A DNA stretch of 64,000 nucleotides from Spirochaetes bacterium ADurb.Bin133 (GCA_002070605.1 MWDO01000008.1:1-64000); one strand, 5' to 3'. Positions 36,750-46,042 are shown, counted from the first letter of the stretch. Made by a program: numbers and translations. The notes: generated by a model from the letters alone, not told the origin.

Positions 36750-37375
36750 ATACAATAAAAAGCGCCTTTAATAAAATTAATGATTATATAATTAATTTGC
36801 TTTTACGACGAAATAAGTTTAGAGATATTAATAAAATTACTACTCATCTTACAATTCAAGAAAAATATTTATTATATAAATTATCTTCTAAAACGACCGG
36901 TATATTTGTCGAAATCGGTTCTTATATTGGCGCGTCGTCATGTTTTATTTCTGAGGGAATTTTAACATCAAAAAAACAAAGCAAACTATATTGTATTGAC
37001 ACATGGGAAAATCAAGCAATGACCGAGGGATTAAAAGAAACATATAATCAATTTATAAGTAATACTAAACAGTATAAAAATATAATTATACCGATAAAAG
37101 ATTTCAGCTATAATGCGATTAAATATTTTATTGAAAATAATATAAAAATTGATTTCCTATTTATAGACGGCGACCACAGTTACGAGGGGGTTAAAAAAGA
37201 TTGGGATTTATATTCCCCCCTGTTAAAACCCAACAGCATAGTTTTATTTCATGATATAGGCTGGGCTAAAGGGGTAGAAAGAGTTATTAATGAAGAAGTA
37301 AAAAGAAATTTAAAAAAACATGGTTCGTTGCCCAATCTTTTTTGGGGTTGGATAAAAAAAGTCAAAATAAATTAA
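36746..37375 (+). CDS. Class I SAM-dependent methyltransferase (Methyltransf_24 type)
   Basis: A 209-residue methyltransferase. The binding loop is FVEIGSYIGASS. The aspartate motif CIDTWEN and DFLFIDGDHSYEGVKKDW are typical of the family, which often methylates sugars in surface polysaccharide loci. A start at TTG 36746 overlaps the preceding stop (TTGA), with AAAAGGAA upstream; no better start exists. Part of the AT-rich polysaccharide cluster. Confidence 0.82.
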   Translation: MNTIKSAFNKINDYIINLLLRRNKFRDINKITTHLTIQEKYLLYKLSSKTTGIFVEIGSYIGASSCFISEGILTSKKQSKLYCIDTWENQAMTEGLKETYNQFISNTKQYKNIIIPIKDFSYNAIKYFIENNIKIDFLFIDGDHSYEGVKKDWDLYSPLLKPNSIVLFHDIGWAKGVERVINEEVKRNLKKHGSLPNLFWGWIKKVKIN

Positions 37376-37388
37376 AAAAGGAATTAAT

Positions 37389-38309
37389 ATGATAAATAAG
37401 ATCAAATTATTATTAAAACAAAAGTTAAAAAATTTTATCAGAGCAACGCTCTTAGAAGAAATAGATGGTTTGACGCAAATTCAATCTCAAATGAAAGAAT
37501 TTAATAATGCCGACGAGGATATGTTATATTCAAAAGTTATAAAATCAACTTCAATAGAAAATATAATTGATAGATTTAAGAAATTAAATATCCCGGTTAT
37601 TTATGAAAAAATTGATATTATTGATTTTAACAATTGGAGAAAAAAATATAAAGAAATAGATAAATATTATAGATATTTAAGCGACGTTTATATTGAAAAA
37701 GTATTAGAACATTATTTAACAATGAAATTTTTAGACATAAAAAAGAAGGACACATTGATAGATATTGCCGCTCTCGGCAGTCCTTATGCAAAAACATTAA
37801 AAAAACGCTTAGGAAACAGGTGTTTTTCTCAGGATTTAGTTTATGAAAAAGGAATAAAAAAAGATAAAATAGGAGGAGATGCCGGTTTTATGCCAATATC
37901 CGACTGTTTCGCCGATGTATTGACTCTTCATTGCGCTTACGAATGTTTTCAGAGCGATTCAGATATTAATTTTATAAAAGAAACTCAAAGAGTATTAAGC
38001 AATAAAGGCAGATTGGGAATAGTTCCGCTTTATGTAGACGACGTTTATTTTGTAATGACTGGACCAAAATATGATAAAAGAAAAGTTAAAGCGGAAGATG
38101 GCGCTAGATGGATATGGAGGGATGATAAATGTCAATCGGAACCATTCAGCAGACACTATAATCCCGAATCTTTTAAAGAAAGAATTATTAATAATATTTC
38201 AAATATGAAATATAAAATTATTCATTTCACAAATATCAAAGAGCTGGAAAAATATTATAATAATCAAAGAATATACTGTAATTTTATGTTTGTTTGTGAA
38301 AAACAATAA
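37389..38309 (+). CDS. Class I SAM-dependent methyltransferase-like protein
   Basis: A 306-residue protein. A helical N-terminal region precedes a Rossmann-type domain with IDIAALGSPYAKTL in place of the usual glycine-rich loop. ADVLTLHCAYECFQSDSD resembles the post-II region, and RVLSNKGRLGIVPLY the motif III strand. The degenerate glycine motif leaves activity uncertain. A GGAATTA sequence is the only ribosome site visible. It lies in the same polysaccharide transcript. Confidence 0.7.
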   Translation: MINKIKLLLKQKLKNFIRATLLEEIDGLTQIQSQMKEFNNADEDMLYSKVIKSTSIENIIDRFKKLNIPVIYEKIDIIDFNNWRKKYKEIDKYYRYLSDVYIEKVLEHYLTMKFLDIKKKDTLIDIAALGSPYAKTLKKRLGNRCFSQDLVYEKGIKKDKIGGDAGFMPISDCFADVLTLHCAYECFQSDSDINFIKETQRVLSNKGRLGIVPLYVDDVYFVMTGPKYDKRKVKAEDGARWIWRDDKCQSEPFSRHYNPESFKERIINNISNMKYKIIHFTNIKELEKYYNNQRIYCNFMFVCEKQ

Positions 38310-38321
38310 AGGATTTAATTA

Positions 38322-39287
38322 TTGCAAATATCAGTCATAATACCTACAAGAAATAGAGCATCTTTACTAAGTAGAACGTTAAATTCAATTGTTGGGCAAA
38401 CTTTAAAGCAAACTGAATTTGAAACGCTAGTAATCGATAATGGCTCAAAAGACGATACAAAAAAAACAGTCGATTCGTTTATAAATAAGATTGCTAATTT
38501 AAAATATTTTTACGAAGAAACGCCGGGACTTCACGTCGGAAGGCATCGAGGATTAAAAGAAGCTCAATCCGATATTTTGGTATATGCCGACGACGATATT
38601 GAAGCGTTTCCAACATGGCTTGAGGCGCTCAAAGAAAGTTTCAAAGACGATAAGGTAGTTTTAGTAGGCGGTAAAATTTTACCAAAATGGGAAGGCGAGG
38701 TTCCAGATTGGATAACTAAAATGTGGGAGAAAAAAAACAACTTAGGACAATGTCTTGGTTATTTAAGCATACTTGATTTCGGCGATAATAATATTGAAAT
38801 CCCCGCCGGTTTTGTCTTTGGATGCAATTTTTCAATTAGAAAAAACATATTAATTGAAGCGGGCGGATTTCATCCCGACGGAATGCCGCAAGAACTAATT
38901 AAATTTAGAGGCGACGGGGAATCATATGTGTCAAAATTCATTGAGGAAAAAAAACTCAAAACAATTTATAATCCAGACGCTTCAGTATATCACATTATTA
39001 CAAAAGAAAGATTAACAATTGAATATTTTTGTAAAAGAGCTTATAATCAAGGAATATCAGATTCTTATACGTATTTAAGAAATAATAAATCTAGTTTAAA
39101 AACTAAGAGGGAAAATACTAAAATTATTTTAAAAAATATTATTAAAAGATTATATCTGTTTATTAAAAAAGATAAAGAATCATTAAAAATATTTAAAAAT
39201 TACTTAAATGGATTTGAATTTCATAAACGCGAATTTAAGCGGGACATAAATTTAAAAGAGTGGGTCTATAAAAAAAATTATTTATAA
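38322..39287 (+). CDS. Glycosyltransferase family 2
   Basis: A 321-residue inverting glycosyltransferase with GT-A fold. IIPTRNRASLLSRTL opens the nucleotide-sugar site, DNGSKDDTKKTV contributes, and YADDDIEAF is the metal-binding DxD. A C-terminal helical region probably binds the acceptor. TTG 38322 with AAAGGA upstream is the start. The CDS contains TCATATGTGTCAAAA (about 38931-38945), the same 15-mer seen in intergenic repeats. Confidence 0.88.
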   Translation: MQISVIIPTRNRASLLSRTLNSIVGQTLKQTEFETLVIDNGSKDDTKKTVDSFINKIANLKYFYEETPGLHVGRHRGLKEAQSDILVYADDDIEAFPTWLEALKESFKDDKVVLVGGKILPKWEGEVPDWITKMWEKKNNLGQCLGYLSILDFGDNNIEIPAGFVFGCNFSIRKNILIEAGGFHPDGMPQELIKFRGDGESYVSKFIEEKKLKTIYNPDASVYHIITKERLTIEYFCKRAYNQGISDSYTYLRNNKSSLKTKRENTKIILKNIIKRLYLFIKKDKESLKIFKNYLNGFEFHKREFKRDINLKEWVYKKNYL

Positions 39288-39296
39288 GGCGATTTA

Positions 39297-40517
39297 ATGA
39301 ATGAAAAATTTATTTTGATTATTCAATACGATTTTCCCATTTCGTCTATTACTACGGATTTAATAAAATCTCTTAATGAGAACGGTTATAAAGTTTTTCT
39401 GGTTCTTTGTTATTGCAAAGAGGGATTATTTATCGAGGTTAAATCTATAAATACTAAAGATAATGAACTTTTGATAATTAATTCATTTTTCCTGTTTAAG
39501 AGGATACTTAATAAATTATACTCAATCTTTATATCTAAAAATATCAGGTTATCAAAATTTATTTTCAAACTATTTAGAATCGATAAAAATATTATCAATT
39601 ATTTTATTGTTAAAAAAATTTTAGATTACCTAAAAAAGAAAGGCGCTAAAATATCCTCTGTAATAGGCATTGAAAAAAAAGGAGTTATATACGGCGGTAT
39701 AATTTCGCAAATATTAAAAAAACCATTATTATATTACAGTTTAGAATTATACACAGACGAACATCCAAATAATAGAAACAATCTAATAGCTCAAAAAATA
39801 TTAGAACTTGAAAAGAAATATCATAAAATTAGTATTGCGACAATTATTCAAGATGAAGATAGAGCGGATTTTCTATATAATAATAATCTAATTGACGACA
39901 AAAATGTTAAAATTATTATTCCCGTATACAATAAGGGAAAGATAATTGAAAAGAGAACTAATTATTTTTATGACAAATTTAATATCAATAAAGATAAAAA
40001 AATTATCTTATACTTTGGAGTAATTAACAAATATCGAAATATTAATGAAATAATTAATAACGCAAATAGAGAAGATTATATTTTATTATTACACGGTTTA
40101 ATATCAAACGATTATTATAATTCTATAAATAAAGAAAAAAACATTATCATTTCTAAAGATATGGTTGAGGAAAGTAAAATTTTTGATTTGATTTCCTCCT
40201 GCCATATTGGCTTAGCGATTTACAGACAGGATATTGTTAACGATAGATTAACAGTTTTTTCTTCAACCAAAATTGCCCAATATTTAAAATGCGGAATACC
40301 TATAATCGGCTGGAATAATAGCAACTATCAAAAATTATTTAACGAATTTAAATGCGGAGAATTAATAAACTCTTTTGAATCTTTAGACAACGCGATATCA
40401 ACTATTTTAAAAAACTACGACGAATACAAATCCAACGCTTTTGCGGCATATAACAAGTATTATAACATCGATTTTACCATTAAAAATTTGACTTCATATT
40501 TAGAGAAAAATTTATAA
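39297..40517 (+). CDS. Glycosyltransferase of the GT-B fold
   Basis: A 406-residue protein resembling GT4-type retaining transferases. The N-terminal half has Rossmann strands. The C-terminal half has KKIILYFGVINKYRNINEII as the strand of the second domain, ILLLHG, and a late segment, FSSTKIAQYLKCGIPIIGWNN, with the nucleotide-sugar contact. It is the last gene of the plus-strand polysaccharide cluster and converges on a methyltransferase gene with three bases between stops. Donor and acceptor unknown. Confidence 0.75.
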   Translation: MNEKFILIIQYDFPISSITTDLIKSLNENGYKVFLVLCYCKEGLFIEVKSINTKDNELLIINSFFLFKRILNKLYSIFISKNIRLSKFIFKLFRIDKNIINYFIVKKILDYLKKKGAKISSVIGIEKKGVIYGGIISQILKKPLLYYSLELYTDEHPNNRNNLIAQKILELEKKYHKISIATIIQDEDRADFLYNNNLIDDKNVKIIIPVYNKGKIIEKRTNYFYDKFNINKDKKIILYFGVINKYRNINEIINNANREDYILLLHGLISNDYYNSINKEKNIIISKDMVEESKIFDLISSCHIGLAIYRQDIVNDRLTVFSSTKIAQYLKCGIPIIGWNNSNYQKLFNEFKCGELINSFESLDNAISTILKNYDEYKSNAFAAYNKYYNIDFTIKNLTSYLEKNL

Positions 40518-40520
40518 TCT

Positions 40521-41282
40521 CTATTTCCGACAGACAATCAGCGCATACCAACTGTTAAAATCGGGCTTTTTATCGGTAGATAGCCACTCTAGAGCGGTAA
40601 TTTCGTCAAATCCGGCTTGTTTTAGCGCAAACTCCAATTCGGGAATAAAAAAATATCTCATTTTGTGAGTTTCATAAATTTTTTCAATAGTTTTTGATTT
40701 GGTATCTTCTACTATTACTTCATAATTGACGGCGACAACATTTTCGTTCGGAAATAAATCGGGGGTTGCAATGCGAATTATATTAGATTCATTATCGCTC
40801 ATTTTCTTAGTCCTAACCGCCGGTCTGTCCGTTAATACTCCGGGACCGTACCAAAAGTCAAAAATAAAGATTCCCTCGCCTTCCAGATGGTCGTAAGCGT
40901 TTTTGAAAGTTTTAAATAAATTATCGTTAGTAGTTTGATAACTAATAACGTGAAAAAGAGAGATTACGCAGTCAAATTTTTTATTTAATTTGAAATTTGC
41001 CGAATCGCAACAATAATAATCAACGTTACTATTTATCTTTAATTTTTTTGCGACGTTAATCATATCCTGAGAAATATCAATTCCGGTAAGATAATACCCC
41101 TTTTGCGATAGTAAAATATCGTGATTGCCCGAGCCGCAACCGATATCTAAAATACGATTTACTTTAATTGAAGAATATTTTTTTATCAACGAATCTACGT
41201 AATCTACTTCATCCCGGTAGTTTTTATCTTTATATAGAAGATCGTAATATTTTGCATACGCTCCAAATTGAGGAAGGTTCAT
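40521..41282 (-). CDS. Class I SAM-dependent methyltransferase
   Basis: A 253-residue methyltransferase. It has motif I ILDIGCGSGNHDILLS, acidic motif GIDISQDMINVA, CDSANFKL, and motif III-like EGIFIFDFWYGPGV. It resembles small-molecule N- or C-methyltransferases found with sugar aminotransferases. It overlaps the DegT gene by four bases and follows it in the transcript, so methylation of the amino sugar is a plausible inference. Confidence 0.82.
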   Translation of the reverse strand: MNLPQFGAYAKYYDLLYKDKNYRDEVDYVDSLIKKYSSIKVNRILDIGCGSGNHDILLSQKGYYLTGIDISQDMINVAKKLKINSNVDYYCCDSANFKLNKKFDCVISLFHVISYQTTNDNLFKTFKNAYDHLEGEGIFIFDFWYGPGVLTDRPAVRTKKMSDNESNIIRIATPDLFPNENVVAVNYEVIVEDTKSKTIEKIYETHKMRYFFIPELEFALKQAGFDEITALEWLSTDKKPDFNSWYALIVCRK

Positions 41283-42403
41283 TTTTTATACCCTTTTATA
41301 ATATCGCATATATATTTGATTTTATCCTCGGTAAGGGAGCTTGCCGAAGGAAGATAAAAACCGTTTTTTGAAAGATTTTCGGTTACCGGATAGCCCCCCG
41401 AGCAGTCGCATCCGTATTTTCGCAACGAGGGCTGCTTGCTCATTCCAACAAAAAATAGCCGCGTATCGATCTTATTATTGTTCAGATGATTTATTAACTC
41501 GTCTCTTGTTCTACCATATTTATCCTCTTCGATCGACAAACCGTTCATCCAATAGACGTTGAGAGAATCTCGAGTCGTTTCCTGTAAAACAATCCCTTCG
41601 ATTTCAGATAAATATTTTTTATAGAGATTCCCGTTTTTAATTCTCAACTCTTTGTAATAATCCGCTTTTTCGACCTGAGCGAGTCCGATTGCCGCGTGAA
41701 TATTCGACATTCTGTAATTATAACCGACGTCGTTATGTATATAATTTCTATTTCCATCCAGAGGGAAACAGAGATTTTTATAGTATCGCGCTTTATCATA
41801 AAACTCTTCGCTGTTAGTCGTTATCATCCCCCCCTCGCCGGTAGTTAAGTTTTTATTTGCAAAAAAACTAAAAGCGGTAATATCGGCTAACGCTCCCGTT
41901 TTTATCCTTTTAAATTCGGCGCCGACAGACTCCGCCGCATCTTCGATTATTAAAAGATTATACTTCTGCGCTATTCGATTTATTTTATCATAATCGCAGG
42001 GATTGCCGAAAATCGAGACCGGCATAATAGCTTTAGTTTTCTCGGTAATTTTTTCTTCTATCAAGTCGGCGTTAATATTCCAAGTTTTTTTATCGGCGTC
42101 GACAAAGACCGGCTTAGCGCCCGTATAGCATACGGCGAAAGCGCTCGCAATCATAGTAAAATCGGGAATAATTACTTCGTCCCCCTTTCCGACTCCTAAA
42201 CTGACTAAAGCGAGATGAAGCGCCATAGTTCCATTAATAACGCAAACGGCATACTTAGCTCCGCAATATTCGGCAAATTTTTCTTCGAATAATTTGATAT
42301 ATTTTCCCGACGAAGATATCCAACCGCTTTGTAGAGCTTCTAATACGTAATCTTTTTCGTTACCGTTGAGATAAGGTTCGCAAACAGGTATAAATTTATC
42401 CAT
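41279..42403 (-). CDS. DegT/DnrJ/EryC1 sugar aminotransferase
   Basis: A PLP-dependent aminotransferase of 374 residues acting on nucleotide-linked keto-sugars. The opening FIPVCEPYLNGNEKDYV and the GWISSSGKYIKLFEE stretch are typical of the perosamine-synthase-like group. The aspartate motif is LLIIEDAAESVGA. The Schiff-base lysine lies in FSFFANKNLTTGEGG, and the late DVGYNYRMSNIHAAIGLAQ fits the family. It would build an amino sugar for the surface polysaccharide. The upstream cupin and downstream methyltransferase form one minus-strand transcript. Confidence 0.92.
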   Translation of the reverse strand: MDKFIPVCEPYLNGNEKDYVLEALQSGWISSSGKYIKLFEEKFAEYCGAKYAVCVINGTMALHLALVSLGVGKGDEVIIPDFTMIASAFAVCYTGAKPVFVDADKKTWNINADLIEEKITEKTKAIMPVSIFGNPCDYDKINRIAQKYNLLIIEDAAESVGAEFKRIKTGALADITAFSFFANKNLTTGEGGMITTNSEEFYDKARYYKNLCFPLDGNRNYIHNDVGYNYRMSNIHAAIGLAQVEKADYYKELRIKNGNLYKKYLSEIEGIVLQETTRDSLNVYWMNGLSIEEDKYGRTRDELINHLNNNKIDTRLFFVGMSKQPSLRKYGCDCSGGYPVTENLSKNGFYLPSASSLTEDKIKYICDIIKGYKK

Positions 42404-42421
42404 TTTTCAACTCTTTATAAA

Positions 42422-42844
42422 TTAGAATTTAGGCTCTTTAATAACGCAGTTAAACCTTGTTTTATCCTGATCGCCGGCGTAAGGACCTTGCTTAACTTCG
42501 ATCATCTCTATCTCCTCAATTACTTCAAAACCATGCCCTCCGCTCGAAAGTAAAATTATATCTCCGGATTGAAGAATTCTACTTTTTAAGTAATTTTGAC
42601 AATCGTCGAAAAAATCTACTCTTATTTTACCTTTTTTTATGAATAAAACTTCTTTTGTATATTTCACCTCTCTACTTACGGGATTGTGAACGTGGGGTTG
42701 TATAAGTTTACCTTTTGGATGTTTCATATATGCAAGCTGTTGCGAAAAATCGTCCGGCGTAAAAAAATGAATTCCGTCTTTTGAAAATGAACTATATATT
42801 ATTATCGCAAGTATTTCATCGTTAAATTTTATCTCTTCGAGCAT
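42422..42844 (-). CDS. Cupin-domain protein of the sugar pathway
   Basis: A 140-residue single-domain cupin. The metal-binding residues are visible in LIQPHVHNPVSREV (two histidines), then KTKEVLFI-like KEVLFIKKGKIRVDFFDD, and SGGHGFEVI with a late histidine. Neighbourhood suggests work on a nucleotide sugar (isomerase/epimerase), but the family does not prove it. Eighteen bases separate it from the DegT gene. Confidence 0.75.
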   Translation of the reverse strand: MLEEIKFNDEILAIIIYSSFSKDGIHFFTPDDFSQQLAYMKHPKGKLIQPHVHNPVSREVKYTKEVLFIKKGKIRVDFFDDCQNYLKSRILQSGDIILLSSGGHGFEVIEEIEMIEVKQGPYAGDQDKTRFNCVIKEPKF

Positions 42845-42997
42845 TCTAAATCCTTTTTTCTTTCTAACAATAATATTTTATTGATTAATATGCAACTTTT
42901 TTTTGCCTACATTGCGCTCCGCCGTATTTTAACTGTCTATGATTTATTATATTAAAAAAATCGCGATAACGCAAATATATTCAAACAGCTTAAAGCG

Positions 42998-43046
42998 CCC
43001 CGTCGGTTTTTTGGAGCGAGAGAAAATGACGCATATGCGTCAAAAT
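42998..43046. repeat. Half repeat element with left terminus only
   Basis: CCCCGTCGGTTTTTTGG is followed by ATGACGCATATGCGTCAA, a perfect palindrome (43027-43042 region), and nothing more. It lies upstream of the tRNA promoter. Confidence 0.75.
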
Positions 43047-43085
43047 AAAACACAAAAAAAAATCGGCATTAACGGAAAAAAAAGA

Positions 43086-43114
43086 TTGACTTTTATCGAT
43101 ATATAAGATATATT
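43086..43114 (+). promoter_or_regulatory. Promoter for the initiator tRNA
   Basis: TTGACT (43086-43091) and TATATT (43109-43114) have 17 bases between them, placing the start about 5 bases before the mature tRNA. Confidence 0.65.
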
Positions 43115-43125
43115 GTTATCAACGA

Positions 43126-43198
43126 CGCAGGATAGAGTAGTTGGCAGCTCGTCGGGCTCATAACCCGGAGGTCGTAGGTTCAAATCCTACTCCTGCTA
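43126..43198 (+). tRNA. Initiator tRNA-fMet, anticodon CAU
   Basis: The 73 bases fold into a cloverleaf with anticodon loop CTCATAA. Initiator hallmarks are present. There is no pair at the top of the acceptor stem (C1 opposite T72), there are three consecutive G-C pairs at the base of the anticodon stem (GGG/CCC), and the D-stem pair is A11-T24. The T-arm is GTAGG-TTCAAAT-CCTAC. CCA is not encoded. A promoter is immediately upstream and a terminator downstream, so it is a single-gene unit. Confidence 0.93.
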
Positions 43199-43217
43199 AT
43201 ATAAAGCTCCTATTTCT

Positions 43218-43256
43218 AAAAAAACCGGCGGTTTGTCAAACCCCCGGTTTTTTTAT
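43218..43256 (+). terminator. Intrinsic terminator after the tRNA
   Basis: AAAACCGGCGGTTTG pairs with CAAACCCCCGGTTTT around a short loop and is followed by more T. The A-run on the other side could also serve the convergent gene at 43293-43883. Confidence 0.8.
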
Positions 43257-43292
43257 TTTAAATCTGTTTGTAAATATCGACTAAATCATTGA

Positions 43293-43883
43293 TTAAGAAT
43301 TAGCCGGCGCGACAGGATTTTCCATCTTTAATTTTTCATAGAAATTCGCATAAGTCAAAGACATATACGGCGCAAGATAAATGTAAGCGATAGAAAACGT
43401 TATTCCGCAGAGTACAAACCACCAAAAAAAGCTCAATCCAAGGACAAAATACTCCCATTTATGCCCTTTCATCATCTGCTCGCTCATTTTCATAGCTTCC
43501 TGAGGTTTAATATTCGGATTATCTCTCATTACGTAAAAAGTCTGCGAAAGCGCAAGCGATTTGATAATACCGGGAACCATTAGAGCTAAAGACCACAAAA
43601 TTACCTTCAATCCTATCAAGAGATAAGCGATCAAACTGTTAGTAAAATTATTAAACCCTTCAAATAAATTTGCAAACTTAGGATCGTTATTTCTAACGAC
43701 GTTCAATAAAAAAATCGAAAGCCCCAACGCTAACGGACCGCCTAAAACTAGGGGACCGATAAAGGTAGCCGACGACGTTCCTAAAATGATAGAATTTACC
43801 AAAATAACTCCCAAAACAAGCCAGAACTTACCTTTCAGCTGACCTTTAGCGGCTTGTTTAATCTCTTTTCTTACGATAGCCAT
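43293..43883 (-). CDS. DUF975-family membrane protein
   Basis: A 196-residue inner-membrane protein with about five hydrophobic segments. The NVVRNNDPKFANLFEGFNNF loop and SQTFYVMRDNP match the DUF975 family, whose function is unknown. An AAGGAAAAA ribosome site is seen upstream. It appears monocistronic and convergent with the tRNA. Confidence 0.85.
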   Translation of the reverse strand: MAIVRKEIKQAAKGQLKGKFWLVLGVILVNSIILGTSSATFIGPLVLGGPLALGLSIFLLNVVRNNDPKFANLFEGFNNFTNSLIAYLLIGLKVILWSLALMVPGIIKSLALSQTFYVMRDNPNIKPQEAMKMSEQMMKGHKWEYFVLGLSFFWWFVLCGITFSIAYIYLAPYMSLTYANFYEKLKMENPVAPANS

Positions 43884-43992
43884 ATTTTTTCCTTAAATGT
43901 TAAATTCTACGCGCTGCAAACTAGCGTATTGAGTTTAGTATAACAATAAAACTTTCCATTTGTCAATAAATTTGATAAATTAAATGATAAAT

Positions 43993-44325
43993 CGTCAGTT
44001 TTTTTGGGAAATAAAAAATATTTTGTCCCATATGTGTCATTTTTTTTTCATCAAGGCACGGCGGATCATACATGCGTCGCATATGCGTTAATTTAAGGGG
44101 CGTCGCAATCCGTCTCATATGTGTCAAAAAAAGCCCGTATGTGTCAAATTTATTCCCCGACTTGTCGTTCCGTTCTGAAGGACGCGCGCGAGATAAAAAC
44201 GGGAATTCCCATTTTGAATATTTTTATATTCTCATAATCAAAAAGAATTGGAGATTACGCGTCCCGCGCGCCCGACCCATATGTGTCAAAAAAAATTCGA
44301 CGCATATGCGTCAATTTTATTTCCC
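43993..44325. repeat. Repeat element N, inverted partner of element I
   Basis: It starts CGTCAGTTTTTTTGGG and holds about six CATATG- or GTATG-type motifs, a GACGCATATGCGTC palindrome near its end (about 44299-44312) and AACGGGAATTCCCA (about 44199). Bases 44116-44290 are a near-exact reverse copy of 33537-33714. Confidence 0.85.
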
Positions 44326-44367
44326 AACAGTTATAATTTCATTCTGCGCCGGATATCAAGGTTTTAG

Positions 44368-45075
44368 CTACTTCTTTATTTTACCTTTTACAACGATAAG
44401 AAAAATTTGGGAGAGAATATTGGTTCGTTCGTAGGATTTATATCCCAAGAGGTCGCAAAACTCCTGAAGACTGTTTACGTCGCGCGAGTTGAAATAGAAG
44501 TTGCCGTCGCCGATGATTTTTATCTCATACTCGCGCCCTTCAAGTTTTTTAAGTTTACGTTGAAAATCAAAAATAACCGAGCTAAATTTATCGTCGCCTT
44601 TATTTCTAAAATAGTTATAAAATTTATTTATAGGTTTCTTGAGATATACAAGCTCGGAAAAAACAAATCCGCCCGTATTTTTTAATACTCTTTTGATCTC
44701 CTTGAGCAGAAATCCGTTTCTTGAAGGATCGCCTAATATATTTTTACCGATTACAAGGTCTATCGAAGCGCTCTTTAAGAGCCCTTCATTAATTTCGCCG
44801 TTTATTATCTGAATATTTTTAGACCTGAATTCGTTTCTCAAATTTAACGCCCTTGAGAGGTCTTTTTCAAAAATAGTCATAGAGAGATTTTTATACCTTT
44901 TAGCCAATATTTGCTTAATTAAAGCCGTTTCCGGAGAGTTTAGGCATAAAATATTAGAATTGTCCCTTACATAAGGCTTAATGTCTTCGTAATTAGGAAT
45001 CGTTCTTTCGCGAGATAAAGAGTTGCGATTTTCGTTATTGCTACGAATATCAATATTTTTTAATAAATTCGGCAT
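44368..45075 (-). CDS. SAM-methyltransferase-like protein with degenerate motifs
   Basis: A 235-residue protein with a class I methyltransferase layout: NILCLNSPETALIKQILA at motif I (glycines missing), TIFEKDLSRAL, SIDLVIGKNILGDPSRNG and EIKRVLKNTGGFVFSEL. Loss of the glycine loop makes catalysis doubtful. It follows the cyclic-nucleotide-binding gene by 65 bases. Function unknown. Confidence 0.65.
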   Translation of the reverse strand: MPNLLKNIDIRSNNENRNSLSRERTIPNYEDIKPYVRDNSNILCLNSPETALIKQILAKRYKNLSMTIFEKDLSRALNLRNEFRSKNIQIINGEINEGLLKSASIDLVIGKNILGDPSRNGFLLKEIKRVLKNTGGFVFSELVYLKKPINKFYNYFRNKGDDKFSSVIFDFQRKLKKLEGREYEIKIIGDGNFYFNSRDVNSLQEFCDLLGYKSYERTNILSQIFLIVVKGKIKK

Positions 45076-45140
45076 ATAATAATCCCTATAATATACACTA
45101 TATACTGATTATCGTAATAATCCAAATTTTAACAAAATAT

Positions 45141-45533
45141 TTAATCTTTTCCTAATAAAATTTTACGTAATACTTTAGAATCCGATATTTGCCCCTGAAT
45201 TTCGTCGAGAGCCTGAGTTCTTACCGCTAAACTTGTAAGAACTTTCCATGCAATTTCGGGTCTTCTGGATATCAAATCAAGAAAACCGCTCCTGTCGAGC
45301 TGATTTACAATCGCCTCGTCGCTCGCCACCATTATCGTCGCGGCTCTTTCGACGCCGATAATCATAGAAATTTCGCCAAAAACGTCTCCCTCGCGTAAAA
45401 ACCCGCAATCTATTATAACGCCGTTGACCGCTCTCTGTACCGCCAATTTACCTTTTTCAAGCACATAAAGATATTTATCCTTAGTATCTCCTTGTCTTAT
45501 AACTAATTCGCCTTTATACAAAGTTTTTTTCAT
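45141..45533 (-). CDS. Cyclic-nucleotide-binding (Crp-type) single-domain protein
   Basis: A 130-residue protein consisting of one cNMP-binding beta-roll. The phosphate cassette FGEISMIIGVERAAT is intact, with Glu and Arg contacts, preceded by GDVFG. There is no helix-turn-helix, so it is not a stand-alone transcription factor. It lies 44 bases after pyrI. It may signal in a c-di-GMP or cAMP context, but no ligand is assigned. Confidence 0.82.
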   Translation of the reverse strand: MKKTLYKGELVIRQGDTKDKYLYVLEKGKLAVQRAVNGVIIDCGFLREGDVFGEISMIIGVERAATIMVASDEAIVNQLDRSGFLDLISRRPEIAWKVLTSLAVRTQALDEIQGQISDSKVLRKILLGKD

Positions 45534-45577
45534 AATAACTCCCGTTATCTTTATCTTTTAGTCGATTACTATAAAAT

Positions 45578-46042
45578 TTATTTGATCAAATCCGGCGTTA
45601 CTACCGTTTCTCTTTCGCAATAGTAACAACGAACCGTCGTCTTATTCATATCGGCTCTTTCCACTATAAACTTTGTATCGCAATCTCGATAATTATTTGT
45701 AACGCATATCGGATTTGGACATCTCAATATCGAATTTATTACTTCGGGCATATCGATTTTTCTTTTTTCAACCACCGCCCCGTCTTTTATAATGTTTATC
45801 GAAGCGTTAGGAGAAAATAGCGCAATAATATCCGTATGACTTTTCTCCAAATAAACGTTCTCAATTTTAATAATATCTTTTTTACCGATTTTTGAGGAAT
45901 CAAAATTCATTCCTATCGATATTATCCCCTGCTCTTTAATACCGAGAATATCGATAATTTTCAAAGCCATCGGCGAGGATATATGATCTATCACCGTGCC
46001 GTTTTGAATTTTAAATACTCTATAAGGTCTCTCTTCGCTCAT
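45578..46042 (-). CDS. pyrI: Aspartate carbamoyltransferase regulatory subunit
   Basis: Allosteric subunit that lets CTP/ATP control PyrB. The 154-residue protein has the N-terminal nucleotide-binding region with VIDHISSPMALKIIDILG. The C-terminal zinc domain has CPNPIC and CYYC, the expected four cysteines. It overlaps pyrB by four bases, as in classic pyrBI operons. With it the pathway is feedback-regulated at the enzyme level as well as in the leader. Confidence 0.93.
   Translation of the reverse strand: MSEERPYRVFKIQNGTVIDHISSPMALKIIDILGIKEQGIISIGMNFDSSKIGKKDIIKIENVYLEKSHTDIIALFSPNASINIIKDGAVVEKRKIDMPEVINSILRCPNPICVTNNYRDCDTKFIVERADMNKTTVRCYYCERETVVTPDLIK

Noticed and set aside
44072-44434. 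A frame sharing a ~45-residue translated segment with the minus-strand frame at 33490-33708
   Set aside because: Similarity is fully explained by the inverted 175-base repeat copies. The flanking parts are motif translations and no codon-level constraint is evident.
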